64,000 nucleotides of DNA from Acidobacteriota bacterium (GTDB lineage Bacteria > Acidobacteriota > Blastocatellia > Pyrinomonadales > Pyrinomonadaceae): NCBI GenBank assembly GCA_016703965.1, contig JADJBB010000021.1, positions 248,001-312,000 of the forward strand. Reading direction: 5' to 3'. This document shows, piece after piece, positions 8,166 to 16,773 of this stretch; positions within the stretch are counted from its first letter, which is position 1; each line of letters starts with the position of its first letter. The notes beneath the pieces were generated by a model. The model made no database searches. It was not told the DNA's origin and was given only the letters and a program-made list of their open reading frames with translations. The translations under genes were made by a program, and so were the position numbers.

Positions 8166-8424
8166 GAAACGTGATGCGGTCTTCCAGCCCCAGTTTCTCG
8201 ACGACCTTCGCTATTGGGCGCAGCAAGATCGAAGACTGACGGTCAAGCTGCTAGATATTGTCGAAGCCACCATTCGCGAACCATTCGAAGGCATCGGAAA
8301 ACCAGAGCCGCTCCGACACAAGCAAGCCGGAACATGGTCGCGCCGATTAAACAAAGAACATCGAGTCGTCTACATGGTTCTGGATGACCGAATCTCGTTT
8401 TTGCAGGCGAGGTATCACTACTAA
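8140..8424 (+). CDS. yoeB: YoeB-family mRNA interferase toxin
   Basis: 94 residues from a GTG at 8140; a GAAAGGA ribosome-binding site lies just before it and an adjacent TTG at 8137 is possible. It overlaps the antitoxin gene by 26 bases. The C-terminal half has the RelE/YoeB pattern: GIGKPEPLRHKQAGTWSRRL with the conserved Glu, then NKEHRVVYMV, ending ARYHY with the terminal catalytic His-Tyr. YoeB binds the ribosome and cuts mRNA in the A site. The key residues look intact, so the toxin is probably active. Confidence 0.92.
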   Translation: MQRNEKANKKRDAVFQPQFLDDLRYWAQQDRRLTVKLLDIVEATIREPFEGIGKPEPLRHKQAGTWSRRLNKEHRVVYMVLDDRISFLQARYHY

Positions 8425-8427
8425 AAT

Positions 8428-8649
8428 ATGACTACTATTAATGAACTTGCGTATATTGACGAGTTTGGTGTGTCACTCAAAAAGTTACGTCAGGCAGCCG
8501 GATTAGATAGGGAGGAATTGGCAACGAAAATGGGCACAACGAAATCTGTCGTATCGCGAATAGAAGAAAGTACTGGAAGTATGTCGGTCAAATTCGTGCG
8601 GAAATACGCCAAGGCTCTTGGCAAGAAAGTGAACCTTGAGCTAGTCTGA
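8428..8649 (+). CDS. Small XRE-family HTH regulator following yoeB
   Basis: 73 residues. A helix-turn-helix of the Cro/C1 type is plain: LKKLRQAAGLDREELATKMG followed by TTKSVVSRIEES. The start lies three bases after the yoeB stop, so it is very likely co-transcribed with yefM-yoeB. Its job is inferred to be extra control of the toxin-antitoxin promoter. It is shorter than HigA antitoxins and no HigB partner is present. Confidence 0.8.
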   Translation: MTTINELAYIDEFGVSLKKLRQAAGLDREELATKMGTTKSVVSRIEESTGSMSVKFVRKYAKALGKKVNLELV

Positions 8650-8715
8650 ATGCCAGCGAATCGGTCTGCCAATTATGGAAACGTAGCCCACGATTTAACT
8701 ATGACAGTTTGAGTT

Positions 8716-9357
8716 ATGAGAAACTTACTCTTAGTTTTTTCATTGCTGACAACGGCTTCCTGCTCAACGGCGTTGCAGATGCAAAGCCGAAACCTTAATC
8801 CTACGCCTTCGGACTCTCCACTTGTAAATTCCCAGAGGACTTCAGATCCTTCAAATCAAGGTTTGATAGATGCGTTAGTTGGGGCGCCGGAACTTGTAAC
8901 TTATGGCGAAGATGGAGCTCACGACGCAACGGTTTTAGCCCTGTATCAGGACAATGATGGCGAAGTTATCCCGCCGAAAAAGGAGGTTCGGGATATTGTT
9001 GCTTTGAAGGATAAAGCAGTTCCGCTTTTAATTGAATGTTTAGACGACACGCGCCCGACTTCAGCAATATTTATCGGCGGTTACGTTACGGGGAAACCAT
9101 ACCCTAAAGTTCCTGTAGGTCACGTATGTCTTGATATTTTGATCCATATTGCGAAAAACCTAGATGATAATGAAAAAGATTGTCCAAGAGGCGAAAGTGA
9201 ATTAGGGGCTTGTATTAAAGACGGTTTTTACTTTCGCCCAGATGATTACAATAACATAGGTGGAAAAAGGGCGATTGTAAGAATTGTCAAAGCTAATTGG
9301 TTAAATGCGTATCGAAATGGAAAAGTAAAATATAACTACATTGTGACGTGGAAATAA
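8716..9357 (+). CDS. Hypothetical lipoprotein
   Basis: 213 residues beginning with a signal peptide and lipobox (LLTTASC, Cys near residue 16), so likely lipid-anchored. The mature protein has no domain I recognise; a stretch around VALKDKAVPLLIECLDDTRP looks helical and HEAT-like. The coding sequence is visibly richer in A and T than purM and purN on either side, suggesting recent acquisition together with the toxin-antitoxin genes. The GC-poor codons and plus orientation contrast with the flanking minus-strand purine genes. Confidence 0.6.
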   Translation: MRNLLLVFSLLTTASCSTALQMQSRNLNPTPSDSPLVNSQRTSDPSNQGLIDALVGAPELVTYGEDGAHDATVLALYQDNDGEVIPPKKEVRDIVALKDKAVPLLIECLDDTRPTSAIFIGGYVTGKPYPKVPVGHVCLDILIHIAKNLDDNEKDCPRGESELGACIKDGFYFRPDDYNNIGGKRAIVRIVKANWLNAYRNGKVKYNYIVTWK

Positions 9358-9463
9358 CGCCTATCGCGCTATTCATAAGGACGTGTGACCGAAAAAACAA
9401 TTCTGGGGGGTCAACCGCTAGGTTCCCGACGTAGTGTATACCGCTTTCCCACACCCTATACTA

Positions 9464-10489
9464 TTAACTGGAGACTTCCACGCTTCTATCTCCCGTCGTA
9501 ACGCTCCCGATTTGGTAGCAATTCGCTATTCGTTCCGTGACCGCCGTCAGATCAGATTCGGAACAAACCACGATCATCCCGATCCCCATATTAAAAGTCC
9601 GGAACATCTCTTTTTCATCAACATTGCCGAGTTGCTGCATCATGCCGAATATTGGGAGTTCGGGCCAGGAGCCTCGGTTTATTTCTACGGAGACACACGC
9701 AGGGAGGATGCGGGGGATGTTTTCGAGAAAGCCGCCGCCGGTGATGTGGACGAGGCCTTTTATAATGCCTGAATCTAACAAAGGGCCGATCTGTGGGAGG
9801 AAGCTGGCGTGAGTTTCGAGCAAAGCTTCGCCCACCGTCTTTCCCAGTTCGTCGATGTAGGAATCGGGTGTGTAGCCGCCGACCTCGAAAAAGAGTTTGC
9901 GGGCGAGGGAATAACCGTTGGTTTGAAGACCGGTCGATGGAATGCCGAGGACGACATCGCCCGGTGTGATCGATTTGCCGTCGATGACCTTTGGTTTATC
10001 GACGACGCCGACGATGAAACCGGCTAAATCGTATTCGCCATCGGCATACATTGAAGGCATTTCTGCGGTTTCGCCGCCGAGCAGGACGCAGCCGTTTTCG
10101 CGGCAGGCCCGGGCCATGCCTTCGACTACTGAGGCTGTGACTTCGGGTTCGAGTTTGCCGGTGGCAAAATAATCGAGAAAGAAGAGCGGCCGCGCACCTT
10201 GGACGAGGATGTCGTTGACGCAGTGATTTACGAGATCCGCTCCGACGGTGTTGTGAATGCCGGTGTCGAACGCCAGTTTCAGCTTCGTCCCTACGCCGTC
10301 CGCTGACGCAACCAATATCGGCTCCGCCATATTCGGAAACGCCCCGGCAAACATCCCGCCAAAACTGCCGATCTCGGTCAGCGTGCGTTCATTGAACGTC
10401 GAGCGTGCATATTCGCGGATCTTCGCCACGGCAAGATTTGCATTGTCGATCGAAACGCCGGCGTCGGCGTAGGAAATTGATTGGGTCAT
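9464..10489 (-). CDS. purM: Phosphoribosylformylglycinamidine cyclo-ligase (AIR synthase)
   Basis: 341 residues, usual length. ATP-dependent ring closure of FGAM to AIR in purine synthesis. Visible signature stretches: ASADGVGTKLKLAF, GADLVNHCVNDILVQGA, LLGGETAEMPSMY, and the C-terminal HITGGGFLENIPRILP. It follows the DUF5990 gene by 18 bases on the same strand and precedes purN, from which it is separated by inserted plus-strand genes. Confidence 0.97.
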   Translation of the reverse strand: MTQSISYADAGVSIDNANLAVAKIREYARSTFNERTLTEIGSFGGMFAGAFPNMAEPILVASADGVGTKLKLAFDTGIHNTVGADLVNHCVNDILVQGARPLFFLDYFATGKLEPEVTASVVEGMARACRENGCVLLGGETAEMPSMYADGEYDLAGFIVGVVDKPKVIDGKSITPGDVVLGIPSTGLQTNGYSLARKLFFEVGGYTPDSYIDELGKTVGEALLETHASFLPQIGPLLDSGIIKGLVHITGGGFLENIPRILPACVSVEINRGSWPELPIFGMMQQLGNVDEKEMFRTFNMGIGMIVVCSESDLTAVTERIANCYQIGSVTTGDRSVEVSS

Positions 10490-10507
10490 ATTATTTTCAA
10501 TAAACGG

Positions 10508-10930
10508 TCACACCGGCGTTACTTTCCACACGATGCCTTTGACGCTTGCGCAGGTTGGGCCGCCGTCGCGGCCGACGCCTTCGAATTCGGTTTCGAGAAC
10601 GGTTTCGGCTTTTGAGATCACTTGTTGAATTTGCTTGCTGGTGATGTCCATTAACGAAACCTTTGCCCGGCGACCCCAGATCGAGTGCTGGTCGGCGTAG
10701 GTGCCGGAATTGACGTAGATAAATCTGGCGTTTTTCGGTCCCTGGGAATATTCACCCAGAAAATTCGGCCTACTTTCGGTCGTATCGACGGTAATGTCGA
10801 ATTCGTACACAAACCGTTCGTCCGATCTCGAGACCGGCGGGAGAAACTCGAATTTTCCCCGCTGGATCATCATTGCAACGCCGGGCAACGGCCTTTTGAC
10901 GACGATCCTGATCGGTACCTGATGCTTCAT
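10508..10930 (-). CDS. DUF5990 family protein
   Basis: 140 residues, soluble. The opening IRIVVKRPLPGVAMMIQRGK, the central FLGEYSQGPKNARFIYVNSG and a late KAETVLETEFEGVGRDGGP match my knowledge of DUF5990 proteins. Function is unknown. It lies 18 bases upstream of purM on the same strand and may share its transcript, though no link to purine synthesis is evident. Confidence 0.7.
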   Translation of the reverse strand: MKHQVPIRIVVKRPLPGVAMMIQRGKFEFLPPVSRSDERFVYEFDITVDTTESRPNFLGEYSQGPKNARFIYVNSGTYADQHSIWGRRAKVSLMDITSKQIQQVISKAETVLETEFEGVGRDGGPTCASVKGIVWKVTPV

Positions 10931-11020
10931 TTTGGTAAAAATGAAATTATATCGCTTTCACCCGCTAAACTCATTGACCAAACACTCGTTTGCCGTTTAG
11001 CATTTTTATAGGAAACAAAT

Positions 11021-11404
11021 ATGAGCTTCACATTAACGGATCTAGGCAGCGAGAACTTTGAATTCACCGCAAGCGTATGGAATTGGAAAGCCGCTCTCGA
11101 GGTTATCCGGAGCCTCGATATAGTCGGCGAGGGGCAGCTGCGTCAGATGAACTATAACGCGACCGGCGTGAAGATCTCGGTCGAGGAGGCACACGAGATC
11201 GGCACGAGGATCCAGAACGAATGGCTCCCAAAACTTGCGCCGAATAAACGTGTCTTCGGCGATCTGAGTATTACCGACGCACCCGACGATATGACGCTTC
11301 ACCGCGACGGCGACGAGCAATGGAAAAACTACAGTGCCAGCCATGACTGGATGCAGGAATTTGCGGAGTTTTGTTTGCGGTCGAAAGGGTTTCAGATATT
11401 TTAA
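11021..11404 (+). CDS. Hypothetical cytoplasmic protein, 127 residues
   Basis: No signal peptide or membrane segment. Acidic/aromatic composition with FEFTASVWNWKAALEVIRSL near the start and SASHDWMQEFAEFCLRSKGF at the end; I do not recognise the family. A GGAAACAAAT stretch lies before the ATG. The stop codon TAA shares its last A with the start of the next gene (TAATG), so the pair is translationally coupled. Confidence 0.6.
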   Translation: MSFTLTDLGSENFEFTASVWNWKAALEVIRSLDIVGEGQLRQMNYNATGVKISVEEAHEIGTRIQNEWLPKLAPNKRVFGDLSITDAPDDMTLHRDGDEQWKNYSASHDWMQEFAEFCLRSKGFQIF

Positions 11405-11637
11405 TGCCACTTATACTTATACCAATTGGGGTTGGCCTCATACTTATTCTTTTTCTTGTGATGAGCACTTTTAGAAGGAAGGGAAAGTTTGGAATCAATT
11501 TTGAAAAAGTAACCTGCTTTAGCTGCGGAACAGTCGCACCCGCGGTTCGGCGGCCTAGGAACTTACGACAGGCACTGTGGGGAGGATGGACTTGCGATTG
11601 CGGCATCGAACTCGATAAATGGGGTAGTAAGGTGTGA
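11404..11637 (+). CDS. Small membrane-anchored zinc-ribbon-like protein
   Basis: 77 residues starting at the ATG that overlaps the previous stop by one base. One N-terminal membrane helix (PLILIPIGVGLILILFLVM) is followed by a cytoplasmic part with two Cys pairs, CFSCG and CDCG, spaced about 30 residues apart, consistent with a small zinc ribbon. Function unknown. It is tightly coupled to the 11021 gene and lies 48 bases before the DUF445 gene. Confidence 0.6.
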   Translation: MPLILIPIGVGLILILFLVMSTFRRKGKFGINFEKVTCFSCGTVAPAVRRPRNLRQALWGGWTCDCGIELDKWGSKV

Positions 11638-11685
11638 GCGATATACTTGTCACTCCTTCATTCGATCGTGCTTTCCGCTATTTCA

Positions 11686-13311
11686 ATGGATTTCCTAAAC
11701 GACATCATCAATTCCCTCGCTCCGATCTTCAAAAATATCTGGGTTCAGATCACGCTCTTGATCATTTTTGCAACCGGTCACGGTTATGCAGGTGCGTGGC
11801 TGGCGGTGAGAATGCTATTTCGGCCGCGGCTTCCAGTTAGGCTTTTTGGCTTCACCGTATTTCCCCAGGGCATGATCCCGCGCCACCGCGACCGCCTAGC
11901 GAATGCCATCGGCAAAGCGGTGGGCGACGAGCTTGTTTCAAAAGACACGATCATCGAACAGCTCACTGGGAATGATTTTCTCCGCCGTAAGATACAGAAT
12001 GTTGTCGATTCCTATACCAACGAGATCTTGTCGGAAGATTATCCGTCGCTGATCGAGGCTTTGCCTAAGAATGTGCGCGAACCGATTTTGGATGCGATAT
12101 CGGCTTTGCAGTTAAAGCTGGCTGAGCATATCCGATCGGTGCTGAAGAGCGAGGAATCGCTTGAGACGATCCGCGGGTTTGTGACGCGGCGGGTCGATGA
12201 TGTGCTCGGCAAACGTGTCTCGGAGGTGGTCGATGACGAGGCATTTGCCAAGATCACGGGCTTTCTCGACGAACGCATTCGGACCGCAGTGAAATCGACG
12301 GCTCTCGAGACTAATGTTCGCGAATTTCTAAGCCGCCGCATCGACGATCTGCTTAACGCCGAAACGCCGCTTGGCAAGATGTTCACGGACGACGCGATAG
12401 AGCTATTAAAAGAGAAGGCGAACGAGCAGATCGAGCCCGCTATGCGTCAGATCGCCGAAATTGCCGCAACCGAGAAAACCCGAAATCAGATCAGTTCGCT
12501 GATCAAGCACGAGGTTCACGACTATTACGAAAACCTGTCTTTCTTTAAAAAGATCTTCGTTTCACGCGAAACGCTTCTGGGCGAGGTCGATGATCTCGTC
12601 AACGAAAGCCTGCCAAAACGTATCGAAGAAGCATTGAATGGCACGTTTTTTGTCGAGGAAGCTCGTACATTTATCGCCACAAGCATCGATAACGCTCTCG
12701 CGAAACCGCTTCCGATCGTGATCGGGGCCGTCGCTCCGGAGCAGCTTGTGCGGTTCAAGGAACAAGTGACGAAAGTCGCACTCGGACAGCTGCAGAGTGA
12801 AGAGACCATCTTAGGAATCTCGAAATACCTAAGCGAAACACTCAACAAACTCCGCCCGCACAGCATCGACGCGATTCTGCAGATCATTCATCCTGAGTCG
12901 GAAGAAAAACTGAAACGCATGCTCGCCGCAGGCCTCGTCGACATCATTTCCCGCGAGGAAACGTCGAATATCATAAACGACATTCTCGCCGGCCAGATCG
13001 ATAAGCTGCTTTCAAAACCGATCGGCAAACTCGGTGATCATATTCCGGAAGCAAAGCTGCGGGAGGCAAGCACGTCGTTGACGGATGCGATCATCTCGGC
13101 AGTTCACACCAAATTGCCGGATGCCGTTGCCGAATTTGACGTCGCCGGAATGGTCCGCGAAAAGATCCGCAATTATCCGCCCGAGAAACTCGAATCGCTT
13201 GTCATGTCCGTCGCAAAAGAGCATCTGCGTACGATCGAGCTGTTTGGAGCCTTGTTTGGATTTTTTATCGGTGTGCTTCAGGCGGTACAGTTTTATTTTT
13301 ACGCAAAATAA
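11686..13311 (+). CDS. DUF445 family membrane protein
   Basis: 541 residues from ATG 11686; a TTG at 11647 would add 13 residues. A membrane helix near the N-terminus (WVQITLLIIFATGHGYAGAW) and another at the C-terminus (LFGALFGFFIGVLQAVQFYF) enclose a long helical region with repeated short segments of the form (F/V)..RIDDLL. This is the YjiN/YheB-like DUF445 layout, including the conserved GMIPRHRDRLANAIG motif. Function unknown. Same strand as the kinase-ABC fusion gene 47 bases downstream. Confidence 0.8.
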   Translation: MDFLNDIINSLAPIFKNIWVQITLLIIFATGHGYAGAWLAVRMLFRPRLPVRLFGFTVFPQGMIPRHRDRLANAIGKAVGDELVSKDTIIEQLTGNDFLRRKIQNVVDSYTNEILSEDYPSLIEALPKNVREPILDAISALQLKLAEHIRSVLKSEESLETIRGFVTRRVDDVLGKRVSEVVDDEAFAKITGFLDERIRTAVKSTALETNVREFLSRRIDDLLNAETPLGKMFTDDAIELLKEKANEQIEPAMRQIAEIAATEKTRNQISSLIKHEVHDYYENLSFFKKIFVSRETLLGEVDDLVNESLPKRIEEALNGTFFVEEARTFIATSIDNALAKPLPIVIGAVAPEQLVRFKEQVTKVALGQLQSEETILGISKYLSETLNKLRPHSIDAILQIIHPESEEKLKRMLAAGLVDIISREETSNIINDILAGQIDKLLSKPIGKLGDHIPEAKLREASTSLTDAIISAVHTKLPDAVAEFDVAGMVREKIRNYPPEKLESLVMSVAKEHLRTIELFGALFGFFIGVLQAVQFYFYAK

Positions 13312-13358
13312 GTATTCTAAAGAACTTAATAGCTGGTTTTGCCGTTAGAGTGAGCTAG

Positions 13359-15338
13359 ATGACCGTAAACAAGCACAACGACGCGATCGAGCAGATCGCA
13401 AAAAAAGAATTCGGGGCCGCACCGAAGAGTGTTACGCGAATAACGACAGGGATTTGCAACGAGGTCTATTCCGTTGCGATCGGCGAACGCGAGTACATCT
13501 TTCGTCTCAACGCCGAGCCGCGTTTCATGCTCGGTTCGCACAAGCACATACCGTTGTTCAGATCGAAGGGGATCAAGGTTCCTGAGATACTTGCCGAGGA
13601 TTATTCCAAAACGTGGCTGCCCGTTGCTTTTCAAATACAGAACAAGCTGCTGGGAACCGATATCAACGATGTCATCGAGACGCTGAATGACGACGAGCTG
13701 CGATCCATCGGGGCGGAGGTTGCAAACATATTCCGCCAATTGAGCACGGTGCCGAACAATGGAAAATTCGGCGTTCTCTTTGGCGATGACAAAGATCTGG
13801 TTGACTCCTGGTCAGCTGAGGTCGCTCGTGTTACCAAAGTTGTGACGGATTGGGGAAAGCAGACCGGCGTCCTCGACGAAAAACTCGAAAAGGTTCTCGC
13901 CTACGTCAATTCTCAATATAAAAGATATTTCGACCGCATTCGGCCATATACATATTTTGGTGATATCGCTGGAAAGAATGTAATGGTTCACGAAGGTAAA
14001 TTCTCGGGTCTCGTCGATCTCGACAGCCTTGCTCAGGGCGATCCGCTCGAGGCGATAGGGCGAATAAAGGCAAGTTGGTACGGCACGCATCACGGTACGA
14101 TTTACAGCAATGCGGTTATGGATGCTCTCGGCTTGCCGGAGCCGCAGCGAGAGATCGTGACGATGTACGCACTGCTCAACCGGGCATTTTGGACTCTCGA
14201 AAACGGTGTCCGATTTAACAATGACTTGAACCGGACAGTAGATCGCGAACGCGAAGCTCGCGATAAACACGCGGTCGATGGCCTGCTCGCCGAACTGCAA
14301 GGCCAAGCACCTGCACCGAAGGCCCCGAGAAAGCGCGTTGAGAAGGTAAAAGAAGACGTAAGGGCACCAATTATCGATCCAGGATCGCCGACGGAACAAC
14401 TCCCGGTTATTACAGTTTCAGAACCTTCGCCGGCCGCTGAAGAAGCAGAACCGATCAAACCCGTGCGCAAGAAACGCACAGCGGCAGCCGAGCCCGTACC
14501 TTTGCCGATGATCCCGATGCCGGCGGGTGCACCAGAAATTGAACCGCCAGCGTACGCCCCTGAACCGACGCTTGATCAACTGCTGGTTGAAATGCCGCGT
14601 GAAAATGCCGCTCCCGTGGCCGAGGCAACACAGATCATAGGCAGGCCGATGCTCGAGGCGAGTGGGCTTTCAAAAACCTACGTTAGCGACGGTGTCGGTT
14701 TTAATGCCCTAAATAACGTGGACCTTAAGATCGCAAGGGGCGACTGCATCGCGATCGTCGGTAAATCCGGCAGCGGCAAATCGACCTTGATGCATTTGCT
14801 CGCGTGTCTCGATGGCCCGACCGAGGGCTATGTTTACGTCGATGGCGACGATACATCGACGATGTCGGAACCTGAAAAGAACCGGCTGCGGAATGAAAAA
14901 TTCGGATTCGTTTTTCAACAGTTTTTCCTCAACGGGCGTGAGACGGTCTTTGAGAACGTTGTTCTGCCGCTGCGGATCCGCGGGGTGTCGGAATTTGAGA
15001 TGATCACCGAAGCCGACCTTGCTCTCGCCGCCGTTGGCTTGGCCGACAAAACTGATAATAAGGCGAAAGATCTCTCCGGCGGTGAGAAACAGCGAGTCTG
15101 CATCGCGCGCGCGCTTGTCGGAAAGCCGAGTGTCATCTTTGCTGACGAGCCGACCGGAAATCTTGATTCAAACACCGGCGAGGCGGTCGAAAGAATGCTG
15201 TTTGACCTTAATCGCGAGCAAGGCATTACGCTCGTGATCGTGACTCATGATCCGGATCTGGCAAAGAAATGCGGACGCATAATCGAGATGAAAGATGGAA
15301 AGATCATAGCTGAATACAAAGGGGAGGCGGCACGATGA
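13359..15338 (+). CDS. Fusion of an APH-like kinase domain with a MacB/LolD-type ABC ATPase
   Basis: 659 residues in one uninterrupted frame. Residues 1-315 resemble the aminoglycoside/choline phosphotransferase fold: N-lobe GICNEVYSV and YIFRLN, catalytic-loop-like YFGDIAGKNVMV (Asp202, Asn207; the usual His before Gly-Asp is Phe) and metal-binding-like GLVDLD (Asp220). Residues 316-428 form a Pro/Ala/Glu/Lys linker. Residues 429-659 are a complete ABC ATPase: Walker A GKSGSGKST 468-476, Q-loop Gln520, signature LSGGEKQR 572-579, Walker B VIFADEP, H-loop His630. The stop overlaps the permease start by four bases, so the ATPase half clearly pairs with it. The substrate of the kinase half is unknown; it could be regulatory. 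I know of no described protein with this architecture. Confidence 0.85.
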   Translation: MTVNKHNDAIEQIAKKEFGAAPKSVTRITTGICNEVYSVAIGEREYIFRLNAEPRFMLGSHKHIPLFRSKGIKVPEILAEDYSKTWLPVAFQIQNKLLGTDINDVIETLNDDELRSIGAEVANIFRQLSTVPNNGKFGVLFGDDKDLVDSWSAEVARVTKVVTDWGKQTGVLDEKLEKVLAYVNSQYKRYFDRIRPYTYFGDIAGKNVMVHEGKFSGLVDLDSLAQGDPLEAIGRIKASWYGTHHGTIYSNAVMDALGLPEPQREIVTMYALLNRAFWTLENGVRFNNDLNRTVDREREARDKHAVDGLLAELQGQAPAPKAPRKRVEKVKEDVRAPIIDPGSPTEQLPVITVSEPSPAAEEAEPIKPVRKKRTAAAEPVPLPMIPMPAGAPEIEPPAYAPEPTLDQLLVEMPRENAAPVAEATQIIGRPMLEASGLSKTYVSDGVGFNALNNVDLKIARGDCIAIVGKSGSGKSTLMHLLACLDGPTEGYVYVDGDDTSTMSEPEKNRLRNEKFGFVFQQFFLNGRETVFENVVLPLRIRGVSEFEMITEADLALAAVGLADKTDNKAKDLSGGEKQRVCIARALVGKPSVIFADEPTGNLDSNTGEAVERMLFDLNREQGITLVIVTHDPDLAKKCGRIIEMKDGKIIAEYKGEAAR

Positions 15339-16615
15339 AATTCTGGGACCTGATCAAGATCGCTAACCGCAACCTTTTTCGCAACAAGCTCCGCACGCTG
15401 CTCACGGTGGCGGCGATATTTGTTGGTTCGTTCACGCTCACGATGACAAACGGCATCGGCGACGGGCTTCGCAGCTATGTCGAGAGTCAGGTCAAGAATA
15501 TCGAGGGCGACGGGGTCGTTTTCGTCCGCCGCAAGATGGAGAAAAAAGACGACACGCCTCGAGATGCTCCGCGGGAATATAAAGAGGAGACTCAAACGCC
15601 TTCAAATCCTGACGAGATCGACCCGACCGCTCAACTCGCCACGCTCGAACAGATGCAGAATCTGGTCGCCGGCTGGCCTGAGGTCAAAACCGTAACTCCG
15701 CGCTATGGCATAGACGCCGAATACATAACGCTCGACGGCGTCAAGAAATACAACATAGACCTCGGGATGATATCGCAGGGCCTGAAGCAAAAGACCGAGG
15801 CAGGAAAGACCATTAGCGGCGAGAGCCAGCTCGTACTTCCGCTCGGCCTCGCTAAAGGCCTGAGTAATGACAACATCGAATCGCTGATCGGCAAATATGC
15901 GACGATCGCCTACAAAGATCACAATAAGACGCTGAAAACAACAAATCTCCAGATCGTAGGCGTGGCGACAAAGGGTTTTATGACCCTGATGACGTCCTTT
16001 GTCGATACCAGAACCGCCGCTATGATCCATGCCGATCAGCGTGCTCCGGGCGATGCCGGTAAGTTCTTTGATTTTACATTCCAGCTTGCGTCGAGCGACA
16101 CGGCTACGGTCGAGGCGCTGAAAAAGAAGCTCGATGAAAAGAACTTCACCGCCGAGACCATCGCTGATCGTGACAAGCGGACCTACGATGCTATCGGTAT
16201 CTTCAAGATAGGAATGAGCCTCGTCGCCTTCATTGCCCTGCTTGCCGCTTCATTCGGCATCATCAATACGCTCGTTATCGCCGTTCTCGAACGCACAAAA
16301 GAGATCGGCCTGCAAAAAGCTCTCGGCATGGGCCGCGGCAAGATATTCGCGATCTTTTCGCTCGAATCGGTTTTGATCGGATTCTGGGGAGCAATGCTCG
16401 GAACGGTGGTCGGGATCATCGTCGGGATGATCGCAAATCAGGTGCTTATCAAAGTGTATTCCGCCTCGTTCGAGGGTTACACGCTCTTTGTTTTCACGAT
16501 TCCCTCGATACTGATGGTGCTGTTTCTCGTCTGCACGATCGCCTTCATCGCCGGCGTGCTGCCAGCTATACGGGCGAGCCGTCTGAATCCGATCGAGTCG
16601 CTTAGATACGAATAA
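15335..16615 (+). CDS. MacB/FtsX-type ABC transporter permease
   Basis: 426 residues. N-terminal membrane helix (LLTVAAIFVGSFTLTMTNGI, about 20-40), a large periplasmic domain with a charged region (about 45-280), then three C-terminal helices (about 285-310, 335-360, 385-410) with the FtsX signature AVLERTKEIGLQKALGMGRG and terminal ASRLNPIESLRYE. This is the MacB-type topology used in mechanotransmission exporters and lipoprotein release. ATGA overlap with the ATPase gene shows coupling. No HlyD-type adaptor or TolC-like gene is adjacent. Confidence 0.9.
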   Translation: MKFWDLIKIANRNLFRNKLRTLLTVAAIFVGSFTLTMTNGIGDGLRSYVESQVKNIEGDGVVFVRRKMEKKDDTPRDAPREYKEETQTPSNPDEIDPTAQLATLEQMQNLVAGWPEVKTVTPRYGIDAEYITLDGVKKYNIDLGMISQGLKQKTEAGKTISGESQLVLPLGLAKGLSNDNIESLIGKYATIAYKDHNKTLKTTNLQIVGVATKGFMTLMTSFVDTRTAAMIHADQRAPGDAGKFFDFTFQLASSDTATVEALKKKLDEKNFTAETIADRDKRTYDAIGIFKIGMSLVAFIALLAASFGIINTLVIAVLERTKEIGLQKALGMGRGKIFAIFSLESVLIGFWGAMLGTVVGIIVGMIANQVLIKVYSASFEGYTLFVFTIPSILMVLFLVCTIAFIAGVLPAIRASRLNPIESLRYE

Positions 16616-16623
16616 GAATTTTT

Positions 16624-16700
16624 GGCCGCAGATAAACGCAGATGACGCAGATCAGGAACATTTCTATCCACGTCATCTACGCCTATCTACGGCTAAAAAA
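16624..16700. repeat. Palindromic repeat (GCCGCAGAT family)
   Basis: GGCCGCAGATAAACGCAGATGACGCAGAT faces ATCCACGTCATCTACGCCTATCTACGGCT around a short loop. A second member of this family lies at 50232-50292. It occupies most of the gap between the permease and the next gene and may also help end transcription, with a run of A/T after it. Confidence 0.65.
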
Positions 16701-16773
16701 GCAATGGCTTTCACTCAATATTTTGTTCGAGTGGAAGTTTGGGTTAACGTATTCATAAATCTGAGGCCCAAAT

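Noticed and set aside
9434..9772. 112-codon plus-strand frame opposite the purM 3' end
   Set aside because: It is antisense to conserved purM sequence and has no independent support.
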